From DAISKN01 sp963716925 (lineage in GTDB: Bacteria > Acidobacteriota > Vicinamibacteria > Marinacidobacterales > SMYC01): a stretch of 64,000 nt of DNA. Both the position numbers and the translations under genes were made by a program. A model generated the notes under the pieces. The model was not told where the DNA came from, searched no databases, and saw nothing but the letters and a program-made list of their open reading frames with translations. Below, piece by piece: positions 43,510 to 52,401 of this stretch (position 1 is the stretch's first letter; the number at the start of each line of letters is the position of its first letter). The stretch covers positions 248,001 to 312,000 of the forward strand of contig CAVQUX010000014.1 of the NCBI GenBank assembly GCA_963716925.1, read 5' to 3'.

Positions 43510-44018
43510 ACCAGTCGCGGATTCACGACTTCTTTCGGGCTCTCGGAGCCGAAGCCCGCGACGAGACCCGTCTGTATCTGACGGGGGGCACGACGGCGGT
43601 CCTCCTCGGATGGCGGGCCGCTACCGTCGATCTCGACATCAAGATGGTCCCCGAGCGCGATTCTCTGTTCCGCGCCATCCCGGCTCTCAAGGAGAAGCTC
43701 GAGATCAACGTGGAGCTCGCCGCCCCCGCGGACTTCATCCCCGAGCTTCCCGGCTGGGAAGAGCGGAGCCGTTTCATCCTCCGCGAGGGCAAAATCGACT
43801 TCTTCCACTATGACTTCTATGCCCAGGCGCTCTCCAAACTGCAGCGCGGACACGCGAAAGATACGGAAGACGTCCGGGAGATGATCGACAGGCGGCTCGT
43901 GGAGCCGGGAAAAGCGATGGAGCTCTTCAACGCGATCGAAGACCAGCTCTACCGTTTCCCCTCGATCGATCCCGCTTCTTTCCGCCGTCGGGTCGAAGCC
44001 GCGTTTCGTCGCGGCTAG
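43494..44018 (+). CDS. DUF6036/AbiEii-like nucleotidyltransferase
   Basis: A 174-aa protein with the nucleotidyltransferase core LTGGTTAVLLGWRAATVDLDIKM near residues 27-50: a Gly-Gly turn, then the D-x-D pair that would bind metal. After it come FFHYDFYAQALSKLQRG and a helical tail. The third acidic residue may be the Glu/Asp in the KIDFFHYD strand. Relatives include AbiEii-type toxins and uncharacterised DUF6036 enzymes that may modify tRNA or protein. It overlaps the small upstream gene and ends 4 bases into the convergent kinase gene. Confidence 0.72.
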   Translation: MRRPVDQSRIHDFFRALGAEARDETRLYLTGGTTAVLLGWRAATVDLDIKMVPERDSLFRAIPALKEKLEINVELAAPADFIPELPGWEERSRFILREGKIDFFHYDFYAQALSKLQRGHAKDTEDVREMIDRRLVEPGKAMELFNAIEDQLYRFPSIDPASFRRRVEAAFRRG

Positions 44019-44710
44019 CTCCAGCGCATCGTCTCCAGATGCTGTCTCAGGTGCGTCGCCGTGGGGAACTTCGCGAGGATGAGCGAGCGCTTGAGTCCGC
44101 AGCAGATGCTCTTCACGACCTTCGGCTGCCGGGCGTAGAACCTCGCTCCGCCGAGCGACTGATGGAGGAGGTGAATCAGGTACACGAGGTCGTCCTGATA
44201 GCCTTCCCGCTTGGGCGCGGACTCCCAGTGGAAGAAGTCGAGAATCTTGAGATGGAAGGTGAGCCCGTAGCGCTCCACGATGATGTTCCCCGGATGGAGA
44301 TCGCCGTGGTACTCCCGCAGCCGATGGATGCACTCGATTCCCCTGACCAGAGCGTGGAGCAAGTTGAGTCCCTGGAACGGGTGGAGCCTTCCGCCCGGCT
44401 GCCGCTCGAGAAAGTCCCTGAGGATCTCGCCCTCGACGTACTCCGAGACCAGCACCGTAATCGGCGTGCGCCGGATGAGGATCGTCTCTTCCGTGTGGTA
44501 GTGGATGACGATGGGGCAGTCGCGGAGCTTGTGGAGCTTCCGGGCGTAGAACTTCGCCGCCTTGTTGCGCAGGTTCCGGTGAGGAAAGAAGAGCTTCGCC
44601 GCGCGCTCGATACCGGTGCGACGCTCCCGGATCCGGTAGACCTCCCCTTCCCAGCCGCCCCCGAGGCGGGAAACGATTTCGTATTTTCGGGCGAGGGAAC
44701 GCCCGGGCAC
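44015..44710 (-). CDS. Serine/threonine protein kinase-like protein
   Basis: A 231-aa single-domain kinase: glycine loop LGGGWEGEVYRI, lysine in ERAAKLFF, catalytic loop EYHGDLHPGNIIV and metal Asp in KILDFFHW. The HGDLHPGN form resembles ABC1/bacterial atypical kinases more than Hanks-type HRDLKPxN. The GTG at 44710 is given as start. However, in-frame sequence upstream (LAIESFNLV) looks conserved and would begin at a CTG at 44734, or at the ATG at 44742 if one base is missing. That ATG lies one base after the stop of the large upstream gene, so coupling is likely. Its target is unknown. Confidence 0.78.
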   Translation of the reverse strand: MPGRSLARKYEIVSRLGGGWEGEVYRIRERRTGIERAAKLFFPHRNLRNKAAKFYARKLHKLRDCPIVIHYHTEETILIRRTPITVLVSEYVEGEILRDFLERQPGGRLHPFQGLNLLHALVRGIECIHRLREYHGDLHPGNIIVERYGLTFHLKILDFFHWESAPKREGYQDDLVYLIHLLHQSLGGARFYARQPKVVKSICCGLKRSLILAKFPTATHLRQHLETMRWS

Positions 44711-44743
44711 GAGATTGAACGATTCGATCGCCAGACGACCATT

Positions 44744-47737
44744 TTACCCGTTCTGCTCGGCGGGCTTCGAGGCGCGAAGGCGCTCGGCCGCGCGCCGGAT
44801 CTCCTGCCGTAGCGAGAGAACCAGAAGGGCGCCGGCGAGCACCAGCGCCGGAAGAGGGCTCACGCCGTAGATGGCGAACGGGGTGAGCGTGAGGGCGGCC
44901 CCCAGAGACCCTACGGCAATCCGCGCCCGCTTCGGAAGCTTGAAGCGAAGGGCCAGATAGAATCATCCACACTCCGAGAAGGCTCGCGATCTGGCCGAGC
45001 GCCACCCCTCCTTTCGAAGCATAGGGCACGCGCGCTCGGGCCTCGAGCTCGCCGTGGTTCGCGTAGAGCATCTCGAACGCGAAGTGGACTCCCGCCGCGG
45101 GCACGTGGATCCGGAAGGGCTCGGGTGCGTTCGCGGCCGACATCTCCTTCGCCAGGGCGTCGCCTTCGATCCGGCCTTCCTCGAGGACCACGTTCATGTT
45201 CGTCGACGGCCGCCGGTAGTCGAGCCCCTCGGGCAGGAACCAGTCCCAGCGTGTTTCGGTGACCAGCAGATCCGGCCGGGGGAGAGTCGCGCTCACCGAG
45301 CCCAGGCCGCCGATCGAAGGAATCTTCGTGGAATAAACCATCTCCACGGGAAAGCCGTCGCTCGAGCTCACGATCTTGATGAGAAAGTCGGAGCCGGCGA
45401 CGGCGGGCTTCTCCGCTCTTCCCGCCACGAACACCGACCACACCTCGGACCCTTCGGGAAGGGCTACCCTCAGGAACTGCTTCCGCGTGTTCCGGACGGT
45501 GAAGCGCGACGTCGTGACCGCGAGCCCGTCGCGGGTGAAGAGCGTCCGATGCTCCGCGCGATCGATGACCGCTTCCTGGACGGACGCGGTCTCGTGCCTC
45601 GTCACTCCGAGAGAGAGCCGGGGTGCGGGCTCGGCGCGGACGTAGCGGAACGCATGGAGGATGGGGTGGGAAGTGCGGAGCACGAGCTGGCGCGGAAGCT
45701 CCCGGAGGTCGATGGGGGAAAGCTCCTCGACGACGAGCGGAGCCACCTCGACGGCGCTCGCGGCTTCGACGGCGATCCGGCCCTGCTCGACCTCGGCGCC
45801 GCGCACGTGAAGCGTGCCGGCGTCGACTTCCGCCGCGTTCTCCCCGAGAAGGCGCTCGTAGGTCGCCTCGATTCGGAAATCGCCCTCCATTTCCTGTGTG
45901 AACTCGACCTCGACGACGCCGTCCACGACGCGGTGGGTGCGAAGCGACGGCGCCACCAGGTTCAGGAGGTTCGCACCCGCGGGAAGCGCGAGATCGACCC
46001 GATCGAGCCCCCCGACTTCACGTGGATCTCGACGCTCGCCGCCGAAAGCACGGCGACGTCTCCCAGGCTCACGAGCGTGTCGACGTCGGCGTCGAAGCGG
46101 CCCGCCGCGCGGTCGGGCACGACCGCCGCGGCCCGCAGCGAGGGCGGAGCGTCCGCGTACTTGAAGGTGTGCGCGATCGTCCTCTGGATCGTATCGCGGA
46201 CGAACGCCGGAAGCTGGTTCTCTCCGACCTGGGTCGCTCCCGAGACCTCCGCGGGGCTCAATGCGCGATCGCGGGTCGAAACCAGCGCCACCATCCCCCG
46301 CTGGCGGCCGACGTCGAGGGCCGAGAGAAGCGGGAGTGCTTCGGTCGGGCCCGTACCGAGCGATCGATCGTAGTCGACGACGAGTCGGAGCTCGGAGGTC
46401 AACTCGCGGTCGAGAAAGATGCGCAGAACGCGCCGTCTCTCGCGGGACTCGACTCTCCAGTCGGCGACGGCGCTCGCTTCCGACGTCACCTGGTTCACCT
46501 CGACCCCCGGGGGAAGCTCGAGCTCGATGCGGCTCGTGCCTCCGTGCTGCACTTCGTAGACGACGTGGGCGCGGCCGTAGAGGACGCCCTCCTCCGCATG
46601 AAGCACGTGATAGAGGGAGGCGTTCGCGCGAAGCTCCCGGCGCGCGGCTTCGGGAATCGCCTCCGACCAGGAAAGAGACACGCGCTCGGTGAGGGGCAGG
46701 TGCACCGTGGCCTCGGTCTGGCTCCCGCGAGCCCGGGTCACGACGCTCGCCGAGGGAGACGCGGCGACGTCCTTTCTTCCCGGAAGCAGGAGCTCCACGC
46801 GGGAGACCGGAACCTGGGGGACGAGAAGCTGGGTCGAGGGCGGACCGTTCTCCTGGACGATGGGAGTCTGAAACGAAGCCACCACGGTGTGGGTCCCGCG
46901 GCCCCGGACGATCGTCGCGAAGCGCCCGCCCTCGACGAGGATCGGCGCCTCCTTTCCATCGACTGACAGACTCGTCAGCGTCAGGCTTCCGGGAAGGAGC
47001 GGAACCGTGGCCGTTTCGTCGGCGAAGAGCTCGACCCGGAGCTCGGCGCGCCAGACCACCGAGTCTTTTCCGGCCTCGCCGCGATAGAGCGCGCGGCTCA
47101 CGGTCGGGCCCTTGTCCGAAGGCGCCCGCCAGGCGATCTGGACTCCGCTCGTCGAGGGCACCGTCGCCTGAACGCTCGTCTGCGCGCCCGACTGAGTTAC
47201 CCGTACTCCCGCCGCGGGAATCACGGTGACGTCGAGCCCGCTTCCCGGAAGGCTCGCCGAGAGCTGGATCGAGGACGCCTGCGGCACGGGGACGGCGAGG
47301 ACGTATCCGCGCCCGGTGGGTGACGGGTCGACGCTGTAGGCGAGCTCCATGGTGGAAGCACCCTTGACGTTGGTCCCGTAGGCGAGCCCCTGCGCCGTCG
47401 CCACCAGCTGCACGGGATTTCCGGAAACCGACGCTCTCGTCACCGGCGTTCCCGGAGGAAGCACGGGAACGAGCACCCACTCGTTCTCGAAGATCTCGAC
47501 GGGAAGAGAGACGCTGACTTCGCCGACGAGTCGGCCCTCGATCGAGGCGACGCTGACGCGAACCGTGGCGTTTCCGAGGGCGAAGTTCAGAGGCGCCGGC
47601 CGCTGCGCGGGGATGCGGGTCGTCTCGATGAGCTGGTTGTAGAGGTCCAGCGGAATCTGGACCTGGCCGCCACGCTCCTGCGCGGCCGCTCCGCGCGAAA
47701 CCAGGGCCAGGAGACAGATCGCGAGTGTGAGTTTCAT
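44744..47737 (-). CDS. Large exported, C-terminally anchored protein (~997 aa), two compensating frameshifts
   Basis: Signal peptide (MKLTLAICLLALVSRGAAA), then about 900 residues of beta-rich sequence and two C-terminal hydrophobic segments (GGVALGQIASLLGVWMIL and, about 25 residues later, ALVLAGALLVLS) with a basic tail. The coding frame shifts at a run of six C at 46008-46013 (one base missing) and shifts back at 44957 (one base extra), so first and last parts share a frame. The middle 350 codons are plainly coding (for example AGANLLNLVAP, LPEGSEVWSVFVAG). No known domain is recognised. It is the third gene of the sigma-factor operon and likely a surface or periplasmic effector. Confidence 0.72.
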
Positions 47738-47749
47738 GTCGATACCTCT

Positions 47750-50102
47750 TCAGGAGTGGGAACGTTTGAGGGCGGAGGCGTAGAGCAAGGAGTCCCGCAG
47801 GTAGTCCGTCGGAAGCTGCGGAAAAAACCTGAGGTATTCCTCGAGCAGGAGTCGATCCCGTTCCGGAGCGAAGGTCGTCGCCGTCAGGAGCGTCTGCGAT
47901 GCGGTTCCCGTGTCCCCACGCCTCACGGCTTCGGACGCGGCCAGAAGGGCCCGCGCGACCCGGAGCTCCCGGTAGTCGTTCTCCACCCCGGCCTCGAGAG
48001 GGCCGGACGCGGCCTCCGAGCGCGGAAGAGCGAGGCTCGCGCGCGAGACGGTGTTCTCGAGCTGAACGAGATCCTTGTAGCGCGCCGTCACTTCGGCGAT
48101 GGGGCCGGGACCGTCGGCGACGACGTCGAGAAGAATGCTGTGCGCGTCAGAGGCGTAGAACGCGGGAATGACGATCTGGATTCCATCCTCGTCCTTGCCT
48201 CGATCGGCTTCGATCCCGAGGTTTCTCGCGAGCCGGAGGTCGACGGCTCTTTCCTCGGCGCGCACCCGCTCGGACTCGCGGGCGCCGAGGCGCTCGGAGC
48301 CGAGGACGTCGACGAGGTGAACACCTTCCGCGAGTTGAATCCGAAGCCGAACGGCCCGAGCGACGGTGCGGCTCGTCGACGAAAGCTCGCGGTCGATGAC
48401 GCCGGGGGCTTCCGAAGGAAGCTCGAGATCGTACCTTCGGCCCTGTCCGTCGAGTGCGAGCCGATCGGCTGCGGCGCCTTCGAGATTCGCGCCGACGCCG
48501 ACGACGCTCACCGAGACGCCGCCGAGAGCGCTGGTCTGGGCCAGGCGGGACAGGGTCTCGATCTCGCTTCCGTGCTCGCGGCCCGTAACCAGGAGAACGA
48601 GGCTCGTGCCGAGAGGCATCGTCGGGTCGTCGCCCGCGTGCACTTTCTCGAGCGCCAGGGCGAGGGAGTCGGACAGTCTCCCCGACGGGTTTCGCGCGTA
48701 GAGATCCTGGAGGGCAACGGTCAAGGGTCCGCGGCGGAAGTTCTCGGGAGCGAGGAGCTCACCGGCGCCGGTGGCGATGAGGCGGAAGCGATCGCCGAGC
48801 TCCTGGGAGCTCTCGAGGGACTCGAGGAGCGCGGTCGCGGCGATCGCGACCTCCGGGGAAACGGGTTGCGGAAGGTCGAGGACGACCCCCACGTTCATCG
48901 GCGGCCGCCTCCGCCCGTGGCGATCGGAAGCGCGGATTCCCACCTGAACCAGGAGACGCGTCTTCCCGGGGACGCCTTTTCGATCGGCGTGAAGGAAGAG
49001 AGAGAGCGCGCCGGTCGACGTGGCATCGTAGGGAAGAGACGCCGGAAGAGCCCCCCGGTGAATCTGAGGATAGGCTTCCCCTCCGAGGCGGTGCTCCAGG
49101 CTTCGGAGCATCGGGTCTCCGGGGAGGTAGGTGTTCGCCCAGTAGCCCTTCGCCTCCTGGAACGAAAGGCCGTCGACGCGGCCGCGGTCTTCGTCTTCCT
49201 TGGGCTCCTCGAGCGTGAAGGGAACGGAGACCAGAAACACGCGAGGAGAATCGGAGTCCGAGGGCGCGTACTTCCACTCGCGGACGGCTTCGACGGCGGC
49301 GGCGTCGAGAAGCGGGACGGAGCTCACCACGCGCACCGCGACGACGTCGCCGGCCCGATTGACGGTGAGCTCGAGGACCACGGTTCCCTGGGTCCCGGGC
49401 GTTCTTCGCCGACTCCGGATAGACAGGGTCGCGATGCTTTCTCTTCGCGGGCTGAGTCTTCTCATCGAGAGAGGATGCCGCCTCCGATGCGGTCCTCCGG
49501 CGGCCGCAGCGTCTTTCTTGCCGAACGCTTCCTCTTGCTTCATTTCACCCACGAGATCGGACCTGTTCGCGTGCAGCTTGTCCTCCGAGCTCGGGGTCTC
49601 GACCGGGGCAATGGACGCGCTCCCTTCTTTCCCAGTCTCGACGTATCCCAGGCTCTCCAGTTCTTTGCGCTGTTCGACCGCGAGCCCCGGGGGGGCGCTC
49701 CGCTGGCCTTCAAGGCCTTGGGCCTGCGTCTGGCGTTGATCGCGGTCGTGCTCTTGAGCGTTCATAACCTCGGGCTCTCTCGAGAACGACTTCTGTCCCC
49801 GATAGAGTCCGATTCGTAGCGCGAACACGAGGCTCGCGGCGGATGCCATCGCCAGGGCCCAGGCGCGCCAACGGACGCTCCGTCGGGAATGCAGCTCGGG
49901 CCTCGCCAAGACCTTCGCGACGAGCTCGTCCGAGGCATCCCGGGACCGAAGCCCCGCAGAGATCGTTCTCCAGAGCGGTGAGCTTCGAGAGAAACTCCCC
50001 GCACTCGGCACATGCCGCGGCGTGCTCTTTGAGGTCTTCCGTTTCCGGAGCCCGGCCCAGTAGCGCGGCCTCTTCTCGCAGTCGTTCGCAGATCTCGCTC
50101 AT
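47750..50102 (-). CDS. Zinc-finger anti-sigma / TonB-like / vWA fusion membrane protein (~783 aa), one frameshift
   Basis: From ATG 50102 the frame encodes a short anti-sigma zinc-finger-like domain (EHAAACAECGEFLSKL, H-x3-C-x2-C). After one extra base at 49958 the next frame continues: AGLRSRDASDELVAKVL, a membrane helix near residues 82-102, a TonB C-terminal-like domain (GTVVLELTVNRAGDVVAVRV, then LDAAAVEAVREWKY) and a vWA domain (VGVVLDLPQPVS ... LVLLVTGREHG ... VVGVGAN). A helical C-terminus follows. The start overlaps the sigma-factor stop (ATGA). The zinc finger should hold the sigma factor, while the outside vWA part may sense a partner. Confidence 0.72.
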
Positions 50103-50687
50103 GATGTCGCTCTCGTGCGTCGGTCGTAGCTTTCCATCAACCGGAGCCGAGCGCGCCGAAGGTGCGTCTTCACGGTGTTGACGGGAAGCTCGAGAATGGA
50201 CGCGATGTCGTTCAAAGGAAGGTTCTCGAGCGTCGCGAGGACCAGTACCTCTCGCTGGGAAAGAGGAAGAGCCTGGATCGCCCGCTCGAGCCAATCGGTC
50301 GTCTCCCGCGCCGAAGCGAGGGCCTCGCCGTCGGGCGCATCGTCTTTCATGTCCTCCGGAGGCGGTCCGGCGAAAATGAAGAGACGGCGCTTCTGCTTGC
50401 GAAAGTAGCTCCGCACCGCGTTCGCGACCACGGTGAAGAGCCAGGGATGAAGCGGGCGGGACGGATCGTAGGTCCGCGCCCGTTGGTGCACCCGAACGAA
50501 AATCTCCTGGAAGAGATCGTCGCGGTCGGGCTCGGGAACGCCGCAGTGGAAAAGGTACCCGTAGACCGGCCGCCGGTACTGCTGGACCAGCTTGGGAAAG
50601 GCGTCGCCGGTCCCCGTTGCCGTGGGCGGCGAGGAGCGGCCCCCCGTCGTCGCGCGCGACCTGCTCTCGAGGAGCGGCCATTTCCAT
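50099..50687 (-). CDS. ECF-type RNA polymerase sigma factor, one frameshift
   Basis: After correction this is a 195-aa group IV sigma factor. The first frame gives MEMAAPREQVARDDGGPLL..AHGNGD. One extra base near 50606 then shifts to the frame encoding region 2 (DAFPKLVQQYRRPVYGYLFH, DDLFQEIFVRVH, HPWLFTVVANAVRSYFRKQ) and region 4 (ALPLSQREVLVLATLENLPL, then SILELPVNTVKTHLRRAR). It directs transcription of its own regulon, most likely including this operon. Its stop overlaps the anti-sigma start. The second frame has no start of its own before residue 30, which supports a frameshift over a shorter gene. Confidence 0.8.
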
Positions 50688-50710
50688 GGAAGCCAGGCCT
50701 CTCATACCCC

Positions 50711-50740
50711 CTCATACCGCCGAACCGGGAGAAGGTTTCA
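50711..50740 (-). promoter_or_regulatory. Candidate ECF-type autoregulated promoter
   Basis: On the minus strand TGAAACCTTC (50740-50731) and GCGGTATGAG (50720-50711) resemble an ECF -35/-10 pair, placed just before the sigma gene start at 50687. GTATGAG is repeated once. The match is by eye and weak. Confidence 0.3.
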
Positions 50741-50936
50741 GGAATCTCTCACATTTTCGATCGCCCACCGAAGCGAAAAGACACTCTGGCGGGGGTCAAT
50801 CCCAACGCTCGGGATCAGGTATGGAGACGGTCACTTTGACTGTCCGTAGGGTCACCCGGACTTGCGAGAGTGGTCAACAAAGTCGATGCTCGCGACGTCA
50901 CCGTCGCGATGCCGACCGGCGATAGAATCATTCGAA

Positions 50937-51737
50937 ATGACGATCCTCGAAGGAAGCCGCGTTCTGGTGACGGGTGCGGCGAGCGGCCTGGGAAGGCGCC
51001 TCGCTCTCGGGTCCGCTCGGCGCAAGGCGGCGCTCGTCCTCTGGGACCTCAACCGCGAAGGCCTCGAGAGGGTGGCGGGCGAGGTCGAGGCCCTCGGGCC
51101 GAGGGCGCACCTCGACGTGGTCGATGTGTCGAAGCGCGAAGACGTGTACGAAGCCGCGCGGCGGGTTCCCGGGCCCGTCGACGTCCTTATTAACAACGCA
51201 GGCGTTGTGAGCGGAAAGAGCCTTCTCGAGATTCCCGACGAGAAGATCGAGCGAAGCTTCGCCGTAAACACCCTCGCGCTCTTCTGGACGGTGAAGGCGT
51301 TTCTTCCGGCAATGATCGAGCGGAGACGGGGGCACGTCGTGACCATCGCCTCAGCGGCCGGGCTCATTGGGGTTCCGAAGCTCACGGACTACGGCGCGAG
51401 CAAATGGGCCGCCGTGGGCTTCGATGAGTCTCTTCGGATGGAGCTGCGGAAACTGGCGCCCGCGATCCGGACGACCGTCGTCTGTCCCTATTACCTCAGC
51501 ACGGGGCTCTTCGAGGGGGCCAAGAGCCGCTTTCCGGCGTTGCTGCCGATCCTGGGCGAGGATACCGCGGCCGAGCGGATCCTTCGCGCCGTCGAGCGCG
51601 ACAAGAGGAAGCTCGTGATGCCGGCGATGGTTCACACGATTCCCTGGGTCCGGCTTCTTCCGCTCTCCTGGTTCGACGCGATCGCCGAATTCATGGGGAT
51701 CAATGCGTCGATGGACGATTTCACGGGCCGACGATGA
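50937..51737 (+). CDS. Short-chain dehydrogenase/reductase (SDR family)
   Basis: A 266-aa classical SDR: cofactor motif TGAASGLGRR (residues 12-21), acidic Asp in LVLWDLNRE suggesting NAD(H) preference, NNAGV motif, catalytic Ser in TIASAAGL and YGASK (Tyr-x3-Lys) near residue 152. The C-terminal WVRLLPLSWFDAIAEFMGI stretch resembles SDR16C/retinol-dehydrogenase-like enzymes acting on lipophilic substrates. ATG 50937 fits the family length. It stands 34 bases before the TetR gene and the acyl-CoA dehydrogenase gene, suggesting lipid metabolism. Confidence 0.88.
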   Translation: MTILEGSRVLVTGAASGLGRRLALGSARRKAALVLWDLNREGLERVAGEVEALGPRAHLDVVDVSKREDVYEAARRVPGPVDVLINNAGVVSGKSLLEIPDEKIERSFAVNTLALFWTVKAFLPAMIERRRGHVVTIASAAGLIGVPKLTDYGASKWAAVGFDESLRMELRKLAPAIRTTVVCPYYLSTGLFEGAKSRFPALLPILGEDTAAERILRAVERDKRKLVMPAMVHTIPWVRLLPLSWFDAIAEFMGINASMDDFTGRR

Positions 51738-51752
51738 CCTCTTGACCCCGAA

Positions 51753-51791
51753 TGGCCAATCGGGTTAAAATTTGGCCGTGCAGTCAAATTT
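51753..51791 (+). promoter_or_regulatory. Inverted repeats at the TetR gene start, candidate operator
   Basis: GGCCAA (51753-51758) pairs with TTGGCC (51772-51777), and AAATTTG (51768-51774) pairs with CAAATTT (51785-51791). The overlap with the proposed start codons suggests TetR autorepression, and perhaps that translation starts further downstream. Confidence 0.45.
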
Positions 51792-52401
51792 GAGGTCGGT
51801 CGGCCAGAGGCGCAGCTTCATCGAAGAGAAGAGGCGCAGTCAGATCGTCGATATCGCCATCCAAACCATTGCAACACAAGGGTTTTCCCAGGCATCCCTG
51901 GCCGAGATCGCGAAAGAAGCCGGCATCAGCAAGGGAGTCATCTCGTACCATTTCGACGGGAAGGAAGAGCTCGTCGAAGAGATCCTGCGGAGCCTTCTGC
52001 GAAAGCCCGCGGAGTTCGTGAAGGAGCGCGTCGCTCGCGCGGAGACCCCGCTCGAGAAGCTTCGCGCCTACGTCGAAGCGAACTTCGATTTCATGAAGGC
52101 GAACCGCGTCGGCTACGTCGCTCTCGTCGATTTGTGGGGCCAGCGCGACTCCGGACGCAATTCGCTCAACGCCGACGCCTACGAGCCCTCGCGCCATTAC
52201 CTCGCGCACATCCTGGAAGAGGGACAGGAGTCGGGAGCGATGCGCTCGTTTCCCGTGATGCCCACGGCCTCGCTCATCCAGGGAGCCATCGACGGCGTCA
52301 TGCTGCAGTGGGTCTTCGACGAGAAAGCGATCGATCCGGATGTCGCGCGCGACGAAGTCGTGCGAATGGTTTTGCGCCACGTGCAAGGAGAAAAGGGATG
52401 A
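51772..52401 (+). CDS. TetR-family transcriptional regulator
   Basis: A 209-aa regulator from the TTG at 51772; a GTG at 51778 is equally possible. The N-terminal helix-turn-helix reads QIVDIAIQTIATQGFSQASL, then AEIAKEAGISKGVISYHFDGKEEL, the standard TetR DNA-binding domain at residues 24-70. The C-terminal ligand domain fits fatty-acid-type regulators. Its stop overlaps the acyl-CoA dehydrogenase start (ATGA), so it probably controls that gene and itself, with acyl-CoA or a lipid as inducer. Confidence 0.9.
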   Translation: MAVQSNLRSVGQRRSFIEEKRRSQIVDIAIQTIATQGFSQASLAEIAKEAGISKGVISYHFDGKEELVEEILRSLLRKPAEFVKERVARAETPLEKLRAYVEANFDFMKANRVGYVALVDLWGQRDSGRNSLNADAYEPSRHYLAHILEEGQESGAMRSFPVMPTASLIQGAIDGVMLQWVFDEKAIDPDVARDEVVRMVLRHVQGEKG

